From contig JAUCZB010000011.1 in assembly GCA_030373325.1 (NCBI GenBank), forward strand, positions 1 through 64,000: a DNA stretch of 64,000 nt, in the 5' to 3' direction. The translations under genes were made by a program, and so were the position numbers. The DNA is from Cyanobium sp. CZS25K (GTDB lineage: Bacteria; Cyanobacteriota; Cyanobacteriia; PCC-6307; Cyanobiaceae). Of the stretch, positions 48,870 through 59,805 are shown in pieces (positions within the stretch are counted from its first letter, which is position 1; the number at the start of each line of letters is the position of its first letter). The notes beneath the pieces were generated by a model. That model had not been told where the DNA came from and made no database searches. It was given only the letters and a program-made list of their open reading frames with translations.

Positions 48870-50949
48870 AGGCTTTGCGGGGAGGGATGGGGTAGGGAAT
48901 GCGCCGGTGGCGCATGCGCCTCCAGACCCGCACGAAGGCCCGGATCACCAGTTCCAGCTCGGCACGGGAGATGCCGCTGCCATCGAGCTGGCCGTCGTTC
49001 TGCCGCGCTTCCACCAGCCGTCTGACCATCGCCCGGGCCTCAGCTTCGTTGGTGCCCGGCGGCAGGGAGCGCAACGCCGCCTCGCAGCCATCGGCCAGCA
49101 TCAGGATCGCCGTCTCCCGGCTGCGGGGCGCGGGGCCCCGGTAGCGGAACTGCTCTTCGGAGACGGCAGGATCCCGCTCCCGGGCCTGGTGGAGGAAGTA
49201 CCCCATCTTGAGCCGGCCCTGGTGCTCGGGGATGAAATCGGCCAGGGGCCGGGGGAGCCGGTAACGACGCGCCAGCTTCAGCCCCTCGTCGACATGGGCC
49301 TGGAGGATGGCGGCACTGGCGAAGGGATCGTCGAGTTCGTCGTGGGGGTTGGCGCCCTGCTCCTGGTTCTCGATGAACCACTGGGGGCCATGGAGCTTGC
49401 CGACGTCGTGGTAGAGGGCACCGGTGCGGATCAGGTCCACATCGGCCTGGATGGCGCGGGCGCCCTCCTCGGCCAGGCCGCAGATCATCAGGGTGTGCTC
49501 GAAGGTCCCCGGGGCCTCCATCGACAGGCGCCGCAGCAGCGGGCGTTCCAGATCGGCCAGTTCCATCAGCCGGGCGCGGGTGAGCAGGCCGAAGAAGCCT
49601 TCCACCAGCGGTGCCAGCAGCAACCCCGCCATCAGCAGACCCGCCACCAGCAGGGCCTCCTGCAGCAGATCGGCGCCGCTGAAGGGCCCCTGGGAGGCCT
49701 CCAGGTTGCGGAGCTGGAAAACATGGATCAGCAGCCATTGGAGCAGCACGGCGCCGAGGGGCAGCAACAGGGCCAGTTGCAGCAGTTGGGCCCGGTTGCG
49801 CTGGCGCCCCGCCAACACGGCCGCGATCGCGGCCACCAGGGCCGCCACCCCCAGCTGGGGCACCAGCAGGCCCTGCAGCGGCACGGGCCAGAGCATGGCG
49901 GCCACGGCCAGCCAGGCCAGGCCGGCGGCTGTGCCCAGTCCCTGGGACAGCAGCAGGGTGGGGGGGACCAGCAGGGCCAGGGGGCTGACCTGATTTCCCA
50001 GCCAGAGCTTGCAGCCCTGAACCAGGACCAGCATCGCCAGGGCCAGCAGGGCCTGGCGGGGTTCAAGACTGGCGCGCCAGCGGCGCATCACCAGCAGCAT
50101 CACCCCACAGGCGGCGAGGGCTTCACTGAAGCGGCCCAGCCAGGCCAGGGGGCGGGGGCGATGGTTGACCAGATCGAAGTGCTCCAGCACATCGAAGGAC
50201 TGGGGGCTGATCGGTTCCCCCTGGCGGGTGATCAGGTCGTTCTTGCGGACCTGGATCGTGGGCAACCCCTGGCGGGTGAGCAGGTCCTCGATCCGGCGCT
50301 GACTGAGAAAACTGTCGCTGCGCAGGTTGGTGCGGCCCTGCAGGCTGGTGGCCAGAAGCCGGCTGCCCAGGCTGCGGGCGGGGGGGGAGAGGTCGTTGAG
50401 CTGGAGCTCGGCGGCCTTGAGCAGCTGGCCCTCCGCCAGGCTGGCCACCACGCCCTGGCTGAGCATGCGCTGCTGGGCCCGTCGCAGGGAAACCTTCCAA
50501 CGCATCAGCTCGGGCGGTGTCAACCCCGTCAGCCAGCGGCGCTCCTCTTCGGTGAGGTTGAGGGAATCGGGCCGGGGCTGGTCGTCGGCGACCTTCTGGC
50601 GCACGCTCTGCAACCGTTGCTCCAGCTGTTGCACCAGGGCTTCACTGGCCTGGGGGTCGACGACCTGGATCTGGCTGCGGGGCAGCATCTGGCTGCGGCG
50701 CTGCTCCAGATCGGTGCTGTCGATCACCGTGGCGTCGGCCGGGGCACGGGCGGTGAAGGGGGCCGGCATGCCGGGACGCAGGTTCGGCTCCACCAGCCAG
50801 GGCCAGCTGGAGAGCAGGGCCACCAGGAGGCAGAGGAGCAGCACGAGCAGACCGCCGCCAGGGCGCCAGGCCACCAGGGCCTGGCGGGGACGCTCAAGCC
50901 GCAGCAACTGGCGCCAGAGTCCCCTGATCCGCCGCAGCCCCAATCTCAT
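48859..50949 (-). CDS. 7TM-HD family phosphohydrolase (PgpH-like)
   Basis: Extracellular 7TMR-HDED part, 7 TM region, then [91 protein letters not shown] domain. Confidence 0.9.
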   Translation of the reverse strand: MRLGLRRIRGLWRQLLRLERPRQALVAWRPGGGLLVLLLCLLVALLSSWPWLVEPNLRPGMPAPFTARAPADATVIDSTDLEQRRSQMLPRSQIQVVDPQASEALVQQLEQRLQSVRQKVADDQPRPDSLNLTEEERRWLTGLTPPELMRWKVSLRRAQQRMLSQGVVASLAEGQLLKAAELQLNDLSPPARSLGSRLLATSLQGRTNLRSDSFLSQRRIEDLLTRQGLPTIQVRKNDLITRQGEPISPQSFDVLEHFDLVNHRPRPLAWLGRFSEALAACGVMLLVMRRWRASLEPRQALLALAMLVLVQGCKLWLGNQVSPLALLVPPTLLLSQGLGTAAGLAWLAVAAMLWPVPLQGLLVPQLGVAALVAAIAAVLAGRQRNRAQLLQLALLLPLGAVLLQWLLIHVFQLRNLEASQGPFSGADLLQEALLVAGLLMAGLLLAPLVEGFFGLLTRARLMELADLERPLLRRLSMEAPGTFEHTLMICGLAEEGARAIQADVDLIRTGALYHDVGKLHGPQWFIENQEQGANPHDELDDPFASAAILQAHVDEGLKLARRYRLPRPLADFIPEHQGRLKMGYFLHQARERDPAVSEEQFRYRGPAPRSRETAILMLADGCEAALRSLPPGTNEAEARAMVRRLVEARQNDGQLDGSGISRAELELVIRAFVRVWRRMRHRRIPYPIPPRKAFSA

Positions 50950-51031
50950 ACTTCCAAAGCTAGCCAATGCACAACGTCGCTCCATTCGTGGGCTGTCGGT
51001 GCATGCTGGTGGTCGGCAGCGCTTTCTCCCC

Positions 51032-51910
51032 ATGGCCACCCTTCTCGACGGCCGCCGACTGGCGGCGGAGATCGAAAGGCGCCTGAGTGCTGTGATCAGC
51101 GAGGGCCTGCCGGAGGCGGGTCGGGCTCCCGGTCTGGCGGTGCTGCGGGTGGGGGATGATCCCGCCAGCGGCGTGTATGTGGCCAATAAGGAAAAGGCCT
51201 GTGGCCGCGTGGGCATCAGCAGCCATGGCGGTCATCTGGCGGCGGACACCCCGGCCGAGGAGGTGCTGGCAGTGATCCGGCGCCTCAATGCCGACCCGAC
51301 GGTTGACGGGATCCTGTTGCAGCTGCCCCTGCCGGCGGGCCTGGACGAGGCACCACTGCTGGCGGCGATCGACCCGGACAAGGATGCCGATGGTCTGCAC
51401 ACCCTCAACCTGGGCCGGCTGCTGAAGGGGGAGCGGGGCCCGCGCAGCTGCACGCCGGCCGGGGTGATGGCGCTGCTGCACAGCGCCGACGTGCCGATCT
51501 CCGGGGCCCAGGCGGTGGTGGTGGGCCGCAGCATCCTGGTGGGCAAGCCGATGGCCCTGATGCTCCAGGCGGCTGATGCCACGGTCACCGTGGCCCATTC
51601 CCGCACCCACCACCTGAGCGAGGTGACCCGCCAGGCCGATCTGCTGGTGGTGGCGGCCGGCCGTCCCCAGCTGATCGGCGCGGTGCATGTCAAACCGGGT
51701 GCCGTGGTGGTGGATGTGGGTATCCACCGGCTGGATGGCAAACTCTGCGGTGACGTGGATTACGAGACGGTCGAGCCCCTGGCGGCCGCCATCACACCAG
51801 TGCCGGGCGGGGTGGGGCCGATGACCGTGGCCATGCTGCTGGTGAACACGGTTGTGGCCTGGTGCCATCGCCACGGGCTGGAGCATCCCCTAGCCGATCT
51901 GCTGCCCTGA
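51032..51910 (+). CDS. folD: Bifunctional methylenetetrahydrofolate dehydrogenase/cyclohydrolase
   Basis: [96 protein letters not shown]. Confidence 0.97.
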   Translation: MATLLDGRRLAAEIERRLSAVISEGLPEAGRAPGLAVLRVGDDPASGVYVANKEKACGRVGISSHGGHLAADTPAEEVLAVIRRLNADPTVDGILLQLPLPAGLDEAPLLAAIDPDKDADGLHTLNLGRLLKGERGPRSCTPAGVMALLHSADVPISGAQAVVVGRSILVGKPMALMLQAADATVTVAHSRTHHLSEVTRQADLLVVAAGRPQLIGAVHVKPGAVVVDVGIHRLDGKLCGDVDYETVEPLAAAITPVPGGVGPMTVAMLLVNTVVAWCHRHGLEHPLADLLP

Positions 51911-54519
51911 GGATCGGAACGGCAAGGTGAAAGGGACCTGGTCCTTGATGAACGACACGAAGGCCGCCTGCGGCAGGGGCTTGCTCAGCAGATAGCCCTG
52001 GATCTCATCACAGCCGAGCCTGCGCAGCAGGCCGAGCTGTTCGGGGGTTTCCACCCCTTCGGCGATCGTGCGCATGCCCATCGAACGGGCCAGGTTGATG
52101 ATCGTCAGCACGATCGCGCGATCGTCTTCGTTGACCGCAAGATCACGGATGAACGATTGATCAATCTTGAGCCGATGGGCTCGGATCCGCTTCAGGTAGC
52201 TCAAGGAAGAATAGCCGGTGCCGAAGTCATCGATAGCCAGGCGGATTCCATGGACGTAGAGCTGCTCCAGCTGGGCCAGGGCCTTCTCCGGATCCGCCAG
52301 CGTCACCGACTCGCTGAGCTCCAACTCCAATCGGTCGGGCGGGAACGCTTCAGCTTGAAGCTGTTCGATCACCATGAGGACAAGATCCCCACGCTCGAAC
52401 TGCGTCGCGGAGATGTTGACCGAGACGGTCAACGGTGTCGATCCATCGTCCGTCCAGGAGTGGGCATCCTGCAGGGCGCAGCACATCACCCACTGGCTGA
52501 TCGGGAAGATCAGGCCACAGCCTTCGGCCAGGGGAATGAATTCAGCCGGCGATACCGGACCCAGATCGGGATGGGTCCAGCGGACCAGGGCTTCGGCTCC
52601 GAAGATGTGATGGCTGCTGAGCTCGAGCTGGGGTTGGTACTCGAGGCTGAATTCTCCACGTTGGATGGCCTGGTGCAGGGCGTTGGTGAGCCGCAGGGAG
52701 CGGGCGCTGCGTTCCTGAACAATGGGCGTGAAGAACTGGAGGTCATTGCGCCCGGCAAGCTTGACCTGGTGCAGCCCCGTGTTGGCGTTACTCATCAACT
52801 GCTCCAGGGTGGTGCCATCCCCGGGGAAGTGCGCGATGCCCACCGACGCTGTGAGGAACAGGGGATCGGCCCCGAGCCTCTACGGCTGGGCCACCGCCTG
52901 CCGCAACCGTTCCGCCATGGCGCGGGTGATGCTGGCGTCCGAGTCGGGCATCAGCACCACGAATTCGTCGCCACCGGTGTGAGACAGGCTGTCGGCATCC
53001 CCCAGGATCGGCTTCAGACGCTTGGCCACCTCCAGCAGCACCCGGTCGCCCATGTCATGTCATGGCCAAGGTTCTCGTTGACAAGCTTGAAGTTGTCGAG
53101 ATCGCGGAACAACTGCGCCAGGGGCAGATGGGATCGCTTGGCCAGGTCCAGACCGTTCTGGATCCGATCGTGCAGCAGGGTACGGTTGGCCAGGCCGGTG
53201 AGGGGATCGAAGTAGGACAGCCGCTCGATCTGTTCCTGCGCGAATCTGCGCTCGGTGATGTCCCGTGTCACCCCATGGAGCTCCACTATGTTGGTGTGGG
53301 GATTGAGCACCAGCTTGGTCACCGATTCGGTCCAGATCATGGATCCGTCCTTGGCCAGGAGTTCGTTCTCTTCAACCGTCACCATGTCGCCGTTGCGCAA
53401 CCCGGCGTTGAACGCGACCAACTGCTGGTCGATCTGCCGCTTCCGATGTTCCGCAACGTCCACCCGGAAGGCCTTCTCGAAAGGCTCGGCCATCACTTCC
53501 TCGGCCGTGAACCCACGCAGTCGCTGCACGGAAGGGCTCACATGGAAATAGCGTAAAGTCCTGGGATCGAGGGACCAGATCACTTCATGGGTGGATTCAG
53601 TGATCTCCCGGAACTTCTCCTCACTGGCTTTGATCGCATCCTCGAGCGCCTCTTGGCTGGCCTCCAGACTGAAGCGATCAAAGGCGGCATCGATGGCGCC
53701 GGCCATGTCCAGCAGCAACTGCTGGCTTCTGGCATCGAAACTGTCGGATTCCCCGGCATAGATCGCCAGGCCGCCGATCACAACGCCGTGGCGATGCAGG
53801 GGCAGAACCGCCGCGGCCCCCCAGCCAAAGGTGCTGGCCTGTTCATGCCAGGGCACGAGCGAGGGATCCTGCATGAAGTCATGGATCCAGAAGGGGTGGT
53901 TCTCCCGCAGGGCGATCGCAAAGGCCCCCTGGGCTTTGCGATCCTCCGGATCCAGGCTGATCACCAGGTCCTCCAGATTGGCACTGTCGTTCCCGAACCA
54001 GGCCACCGGCCTGAACTGGTGGGTGTGCGGTTCGATCATCCCAGCCCAGGCCAATCGCATCTCCCCGGAGGTGACCGCCAGGCGGCAGATCTCTCCGAGC
54101 ATCTCCTCACTGTTCCTGACCCTGGTCACCACCTTGTTGGCGGCACTCAAGGTGGCGTAGATCCGAATCAGACGAAGAAGTCGTTCTTCGTCCCGCTTGT
54201 GCTCAGTGATCTCCCGACACAGCATCAGATAGCGGGGAGGATCCGCCTCGAAAGGTTCCCGCCGGGCGATCGAGAGCTCGAACCAGGCCGACCCGCCGGG
54301 GCGCGGCACCTCGATCTGCCGCCGGTGGGGGCTGCGGTCCACCGCTGCTGCCGCCGCCTCAAGGGCCTGCCTCATCGTGGCGGCGACCGCCGGGGAGAGA
54401 ACATCCGCCAGATGGGGGGGCTGTCGGTGTTCTCCGGCAGATGGAACAGCAGCTCCAGTGGCCAGGATCACGGCCAGTACAAGGGCGGTGGGCGGCCAGG
54501 ACCAGCCGGTCATGCCCAT
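51890..54519 (-). pseudogene. PAS-GAF-PAS-GGDEF-EAL protein, disrupted by a 5-bp insertion and an in-frame stop
   Basis: ORF 54519-53014 ends SYFDPLTGLANRTLLHDRIQ...FKLVNENLGHDM-TW(frameshift); after removing the extra 5 bases at about 53054-53064 the frame reads GDRVLLEVAKRLKPILGDADSLSHTGGDEFVVLMPDSDASITRAMAERLRQAVAQP-TAG(52880-52882)-RLGADPLFLTASVGIAHFPGDG then an intact EAL domain. Confidence 0.85.
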
Positions 54520-54727
54520 GACTGTCCAGCCGCCGCAGCGGGGCCGCCTCAGCCCTGGACTGTCTCATTCTGAGATCCCACCGAGGGCCAGTGGACAACC
54601 CTAGGGAGGTTTCAGGGTCGACCGGCGCATGCCTCCCGTTTGCAGCGCAACCGATCCCAAACTGTTGCGCACACCCAGCACCTGCCACCATCGGCCTGAG
54701 AGAATCCGCCCCAACCCTCAGGACCCC

Positions 54728-55630
54728 ATGACCCCGGCGGTGAGCACGGCGTTCGACTTCACCGCCTACCTGGAGGCGGCCCGCTGGCGGGTGGAGACTG
54801 CCCTGGACAGCTCCCTGGGCCCGGAGCGCCCGGAATCACTGCGGGAAGCGATGCGCTACTCGCTGCTGGCCGGCGGCAAGCGCCTGCGGCCGATCCTCAC
54901 CCTGGCCGCCTGTGAGCTGGCCGGCGGTGACGCCGATCTGGCCATGCCCACGGCGGTGGCGATGGAGATGATCCATACGATGTCGCTCATCCATGACGAT
55001 CTGCCCGCCATGGACAACGACGACCTGCGCCGCGGCCGGCCGACCAATCACAAGGTGTACGGCGATGCCAAGGCCATCCTGGCAGGCGATGCCCTGCTGA
55101 CCCGTGCTTTCGAGATGGTGGCGTTGCGCAGCCCGGGGGTACCGCCCGAGCGGCTGCTGCAGGTGGTGGGCGAGCTGGCCCTGGCCTCCGGGGCCCCCGG
55201 TCTGGTCGGCGGACAGGTGGTGGATCTGGAGTGCGAGGCCCGCCAGGTGGATCTCGACACCCTCGAATACATCCATCTGCACAAGACCGGTGCCCTACTG
55301 CGGGCCTGCGTGATTTCCGGGGCCCTGATCGCCGGAGCCTCCGAGGAGCTGCTGGCCGCCCTGCGCACCTACGCCCGCGGCATCGGCCTGGCCTTCCAGA
55401 TCATCGATGACATCCTCGATGTCACCGCCAGCAGCGACGTGCTGGGCAAGACGGCCGGCAAGGACCTGGCCGCCGACAAGACCACCTATCCCAAACTGCT
55501 GGGCCTGGAGGAATCCCGCCGGCGGGCCGAGGCCCTGGTGAGCGAGGCCAAGGCGGTGCTCGCCCCCTGGAACACCAAGGCCGCGCCCCTGCTGGCCCTG
55601 GCCGATTACATCACCAGTCGCGACCGATGA
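54728..55630 (+). CDS. crtE: Geranylgeranyl diphosphate synthase family (polyprenyl synthetase)
   Basis: [88 protein letters not shown]. Confidence 0.94.
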   Translation: MTPAVSTAFDFTAYLEAARWRVETALDSSLGPERPESLREAMRYSLLAGGKRLRPILTLAACELAGGDADLAMPTAVAMEMIHTMSLIHDDLPAMDNDDLRRGRPTNHKVYGDAKAILAGDALLTRAFEMVALRSPGVPPERLLQVVGELALASGAPGLVGGQVVDLECEARQVDLDTLEYIHLHKTGALLRACVISGALIAGASEELLAALRTYARGIGLAFQIIDDILDVTASSDVLGKTAGKDLAADKTTYPKLLGLEESRRRAEALVSEAKAVLAPWNTKAAPLLALADYITSRDR

Positions 55631-56172
55631 GCGAAGCCGTCGGCGCGCTCAATGCCCTGGGTGAGTTCCTGTCCAATGGTGTGCTCGCCTGGGGTCTGGC
55701 CGCCTGCGGCGTCGCCCAGCTCTCCAAGCTGGTGATCGAACTGGTGCTGCACCGGCGCTGGCGGCCGGCGGTGCTGGTCGAGACCGGCGGGATGCCGTCG
55801 AGCCATTCCGCCCTGATGACGGGCACGGCCGCGGGCCTTGGCTGGGAACTGGGCTTTGCCGATCCCCTGTTCGCCCTGGCGGCCGTGCTCTGCTTCGTCG
55901 TCTTGTACGACGCCAGCGGCGTCCGGCGGGCCGCCGGGCTGACGGCCCAGCGGGTCAACGGTCTCCCCGATGGCCTCTGGGACACCCAGCCCACGCCCGG
56001 TCAGACCAGCGCCGACCCCGTGCTGCGCCCTCTGAAGGAAAACCTCGGCCACACCCGCCCGGAAGTGCTGGTGGGCAGCCTGATCGGGCCCCTGGTGGCG
56101 CTGCCGGGCCTGGCCCTGCTGGGCTCGCCGCTGCAGATCGCGCAGGGCGCCGGTTGGTTGCCGCTGGGGTGA
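55627..56172 (+). CDS. Divergent PAP2 family protein (DUF212)
   Basis: [86 protein letters not shown] overlap. Confidence 0.92.
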   Translation: MSEAVGALNALGEFLSNGVLAWGLAACGVAQLSKLVIELVLHRRWRPAVLVETGGMPSSHSALMTGTAAGLGWELGFADPLFALAAVLCFVVLYDASGVRRAAGLTAQRVNGLPDGLWDTQPTPGQTSADPVLRPLKENLGHTRPEVLVGSLIGPLVALPGLALLGSPLQIAQGAGWLPLG

Positions 56173-57647
56173 GCGATCACGCCGGCCTGAGCGACGACCA
56201 GCAGCAGGCGGCCACCGCCTTCGCCACCTGGCTCTCGGCCCCGGCCGATGGGGTGCCCTTCGTGCTGGAGGGCTACGCGGGCACCGGCAAGACCTTCCTG
56301 TCGATGCGGTTCCTGGCCCAGGTGGAGCGGGCGGGTCTCTGCTGGACCGTGGTCGCCCCCACCCATAAGGCGGTGGGCGTTCTGCGCCATCACCTCGCCC
56401 TGGCGGGTCTGCAGCCCACCTGGTACCCCTCCACCATCCACCGGCTGCTGCGCTTGAAGCTCAAGCGGGAGGGGGATCGGGAGCGCTGCGAGGAAACGGT
56501 GCAGACCGCCCTTGCCCTCGAGAATCTGGGCCTGGTGCTGGTCGACGAGGCCTCGATGGTGGATGGCACCCTGCTGGAGATCACCCTTCGCTGCGCCCAG
56601 GCCTACCGGACCCGACTGGTGTTCGTGGGCGATCCGGCCCAGTTGCCGCCGGTGGGGGAGGAGCAGAGCCCGGTCTTCGCCCTGGGGCGGGCGCAGCGGG
56701 TGGCCCTGACCCATGTGATTCGCCACCAGGGACCGGTGCTGCGCCTGGCCGGCGGCCTGCGGCAAGGGTCCCTGCCCTGCCGCAGGCCGCCGGTGCTGGC
56801 CCCGGTCCGCACCGGGGAAGGCCGGGTGTCCCTGCTGGAGCGGGGCGACTGGCTGGCGGCCGCCCAGGCGGGCCTGCGCCGCAGTGCCGAAGCCGACGAC
56901 CCCGATCTGGCCCGGATCCTCTGCTACACCAACCGTTCCCTGGAGCGGCTGGTGCCGATCGCCCGCCGCGCCCTGCACGGCGCCATGGCGGACCAGCTGC
57001 CCGTGCTCCCCGGTGAGGTGCTGATCACCCGCACGGCCGTGATGGCGCCCGCCTGCCGTGAGGGGGATGCCGCCGCCGAGGAGCCGGACCTGCTGCTGGG
57101 CAGCAACCGGGAGCTGGTGGTAAGCGACGTACGACCCGAACGCTGCGATCTGGCCGAGTTCGGCGTGGAGGCCTGCCTCGGCGCCCCCGTGATCGACACC
57201 CTCACCGCCACCGTGGAGGCGGGGGAAGCCCAGCTGAACCTGCGGCTGCTGCCCCCCATCGGCAGCGGGGCCCGGGCCAGCCTGGACGGGGTGCTGGAGG
57301 GGCTGCGGCAGCAGGCCCGCGAGGCCGGCAAGAAGGACGGGAAAGCCTTCTGGCGCCGGTATTTCCTGGTGCGTGACGCCTTCGCCTCCCTCGGGCCGGC
57401 GGCGGTGCTCACCGTCCATCGCAGCCAGGGCAGCACCTTCGGCGAGGTCTTCATCGACGAGGACGTCTTCTGGCCCCGGGACCTGCTGCTGCGGCGGCGT
57501 CTGGTCTATGTGGCGGTGAGCCGGGCCAGCCAGGCGGTGACCCTGATGGCGGCGGGAGGGGATGACCCGGAACGGGCGCTCTGGGGAGGCTGGCTCCGGG
57601 ATCAGGAGCAGAGGCTCGGTCGCCAAGGCCTCGCCAGGGATGGCTAG
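56169..57647 (+). CDS. RecD-like ATP-dependent DNA helicase
   Basis: VLEGYAGTGKTFLS, APTHKAVGVLRHHL, LVLVDEASMVDGTLLEI, VFVGDPAQLPPVGEEQSPVF, LTVHRSQGSTFGEVFIDEDV, YVAVSRASQAV; GTG start overlapping the DUF212 stop. Confidence 0.92.
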   Translation: MSDHAGLSDDQQQAATAFATWLSAPADGVPFVLEGYAGTGKTFLSMRFLAQVERAGLCWTVVAPTHKAVGVLRHHLALAGLQPTWYPSTIHRLLRLKLKREGDRERCEETVQTALALENLGLVLVDEASMVDGTLLEITLRCAQAYRTRLVFVGDPAQLPPVGEEQSPVFALGRAQRVALTHVIRHQGPVLRLAGGLRQGSLPCRRPPVLAPVRTGEGRVSLLERGDWLAAAQAGLRRSAEADDPDLARILCYTNRSLERLVPIARRALHGAMADQLPVLPGEVLITRTAVMAPACREGDAAAEEPDLLLGSNRELVVSDVRPERCDLAEFGVEACLGAPVIDTLTATVEAGEAQLNLRLLPPIGSGARASLDGVLEGLRQQAREAGKKDGKAFWRRYFLVRDAFASLGPAAVLTVHRSQGSTFGEVFIDEDVFWPRDLLLRRRLVYVAVSRASQAVTLMAAGGDDPERALWGGWLRDQEQRLGRQGLARDG

Positions 57648-57700
57648 GTGCGGGAGAGTGAAGCGCTGTCCACAGTTGGACGCGTGCGGAACGATGGACG

Positions 57701-57738
57701 GGTCCGAAAAGCCAGCCGGGTCGGAAAAGACAGCCGGC
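57701..57738. repeat. Degenerate tandem repeat, unit approx (g)tccgaaaagccagccgg / gtcggaaaagacagccgg
   Basis: ggtccgaaaagccagccgggtcggaaaagacagccgg read directly. Confidence 0.6.
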
Positions 57739-57798
57739 CCCCTACGCTCACCCGTATCGGTTTGAGATGGAATTCCTCCCCTGAATCCTTCCTTCGGC

Positions 57799-58161
57799 AT
57801 GATCCTTTCCCCGGCCGAATCAGCGCCGCTCTTAGGGACAACCCAACCGGCGGCGAGCGAGCCGCCCGATGCGAACGTGGCCCCCCCATCCGGTGGCGGC
57901 GGAGAGTGGCTCATGGACGTGGCAGCCCTGGGTATCACCGCCGTTCTGGTGGGGATGGTGGTTCTGATCCGGCGCTGGCTGATGCTCCGTTGGCGCAAGC
58001 CCCCTGCTGGCGTGCCGCGGGAACCGGTGCTGCCCCTTTCCCCCCACGGCACCCTGCACGACCCGAAATATCTCGGCCGGATCCTTGAGGCCGACGAGCC
58101 GCCGGCCGGTCCTGATGCTCACCCCACCCGCAGCCCCTCGACCCCCTGCCAGCCAAGGTAG
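57799..58161 (+). CDS. Hypothetical small membrane protein
   Basis: 120-aa ORF with one TM (MDVAALGITAVLVGMVVLIRRWLMLRW); tail overlaps the convergent gene. Confidence 0.45.
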   Translation: MILSPAESAPLLGTTQPAASEPPDANVAPPSGGGGEWLMDVAALGITAVLVGMVVLIRRWLMLRWRKPPAGVPREPVLPLSPHGTLHDPKYLGRILEADEPPAGPDAHPTRSPSTPCQPR

Positions 58162-58805
58162 GCCGCCAGGCCGATGCAGATGGCCGCCACGATCAGTTCG
58201 GCATTCGCGAACAACCAGCCCTTGCCCGTCTGGAGCACGGGCACCAACCGCTCCTGTCCCACCAGCAGCAACCCCGCCAGGGGCAGCAGCAGCAGGATGC
58301 CGGTGAACAGGGTGAAGAACGCCGTGGAGACCACCTCCAGTGGTCGGCTCAGCCCGGCCTCCAGCAGGCTGGCGGCGGTCTTGGCGTAGAGGAACAGATC
58401 GTCCGGGCTGGAGACCTGCACCGCGGCGCTGAGCCCCAGCAGGAGCGGCAGGGGCAGGGCGCAGAAGCCATCCAGGCGGCGGGTCCACGCGGGGGGGCCG
58501 GTCACCTCACGGCTGCTGAGCAGCCCGTTGAGGCCAAGGGCCAGCAGTCCCCCCGCGGCCAGCAGATCGAGGCCCGTGCGCTGATCCGTGCCCCTCTCCA
58601 TGGTGAGCAGCAGACCATGGCCCACGCTCAGCAGCAGGGCCATGGCGGCCGCGGAGGTGAGCAGCCAACCCAGCACGAACCAGCTCCCCCTCCGCAGCGG
58701 GCTGGGGCCCAGCAGGATCAGCAGCAGCAGGCCGATGTGCAGCGGGCTGAAGCTGATCGCCAGGCCGAAGCCAAGGAGTTCACGCCAGAGGCTGGTGGAC
58801 GGCAT
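58119..58805 (-). CDS. GAP/SfLAP-like family membrane protein
   Basis: LLGFGLAISFSPLHIGLLLLILLGPSPLRRGSWFVLGWLLTSAAAMALLLSVGHGL...LLAAGGLLALGLNGLL. Confidence 0.65.
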   Translation of the reverse strand: MPSTSLWRELLGFGLAISFSPLHIGLLLLILLGPSPLRRGSWFVLGWLLTSAAAMALLLSVGHGLLLTMERGTDQRTGLDLLAAGGLLALGLNGLLSSREVTGPPAWTRRLDGFCALPLPLLLGLSAAVQVSSPDDLFLYAKTAASLLEAGLSRPLEVVSTAFFTLFTGILLLLPLAGLLLVGQERLVPVLQTGKGWLFANAELIVAAICIGLAAYLGWQGVEGLRVG

Positions 58806-58902
58806 CGCGGCGGTTCTGGAGGCCCCATTGTCCGGTGCCGGCGTTCCGAAGCAGCACGGTGCTGGCAGCCCCACACTGGAGGCGGTTGCTGCCTCCCTCC
58901 CG

Positions 58903-59494
58903 ATGGCCCGTCTCCAGGAAGCGCTGCGTTCGCTGCACACCCTGCGGCTGCTGGGCGACATCGGCCGCAGCGGCGGATCCCTGGCCAGCGTGGCCGATCT
59001 GGTGGACAACTTCGCCGACAGCCAGCAGATGGCCCTCTGTCTGGAGCGTTTCCTGGCTCCGGATGGGCTACGACCCTGACTTCGCCCGGCCCCGGCCGGT
59101 GGAAACGCCCGGGCAGTGGCTGATTCAACGCATCGCCACCACCCATGACATCCACCACGTGGTGAGCGGGTTCGCCACCGTCGGCGAGGGGGAGAACGGG
59201 GTGCTGGCGATCACGGCCGTGCAGATCGGTTTCCCCGCCTTCGTCATCCTCAACACCGCCGCGGCGTTCGGCAGCTTCCGTTTCCAGCCCGAGCGCCATG
59301 CCATGGTGAGTCGGGCCATGGCCCGGGGCATGGCCATGGGGCTGACCAGCGCCCCCTTCTGCGTGCAGCGCTGGGAGGAAGGCTGGCAACGGCCCCTGGC
59401 CGACTGGCGCCGCCAGCTGGGTGTCCAGGACCCGCTGCGGGACGAGCCCTACGCCATGCGCCGGATGCTGAGCGATCTGGAGGCGGAGCTCTGA
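58903..59494 (+). pseudogene. Coq4-family protein, frameshifted or internally deleted
   Basis: Frame 1: MARLQEALRSLHTLRLLGDIGRSGGSLASVADLVDNFADSQQMALCLERFLAPDG stops; frame 2 resumes MGYDPDFARPRPVETPGQWLIQRIATTHDIHHVVSGFATVGEGENGVLAITAVQ... Confidence 0.7.
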
Positions 59495-59524
59495 GCGGGG
59501 GCCGGTTTCGGCTGCGGCAGGGGT

Positions 59525-59779
59525 TCAGGTGCGGATCTCGAACCAGTCGGTGCCTGCCACGGCCACCTGGGCGCTGGTGACGCTCCTGACCTGGGCTCCC
59601 TGTGGTCCCTTCTCGCACCAGAGGCGCAGTTCCACCAGCCGGTCCGGGAGCCCTTCGGCCTCCAGTTCCACCGAACCGTCGGAACGGTTGCGCACCCAGC
59701 CACTCAGGCCGAGTTCGGTGGCCTTCTGGCGGCAGCCCACCCGGTATCCCACCCCCTGCACGAGCCCCCGAACGGTCAT
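59525..59779 (-). CDS. Acylphosphatase
   Basis: MTVRGLVQGVGYRVGCRQKATELGLSGWVRNRSDGSVELEAEG; start uncertain (ORF extends to 59950). Confidence 0.85.
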   Translation of the reverse strand: MTVRGLVQGVGYRVGCRQKATELGLSGWVRNRSDGSVELEAEGLPDRLVELRLWCEKGPQGAQVRSVTSAQVAVAGTDWFEIRT

Positions 59780-59805
59780 CCGCCAACGCTCGTGGTGGGT
59801 GGCCG

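Noticed and set aside
48907-51159. 750-aa plus ORF opposite the 7TM-HD gene
   Set aside because: Gln/Gly/His-rich antisense artefact.
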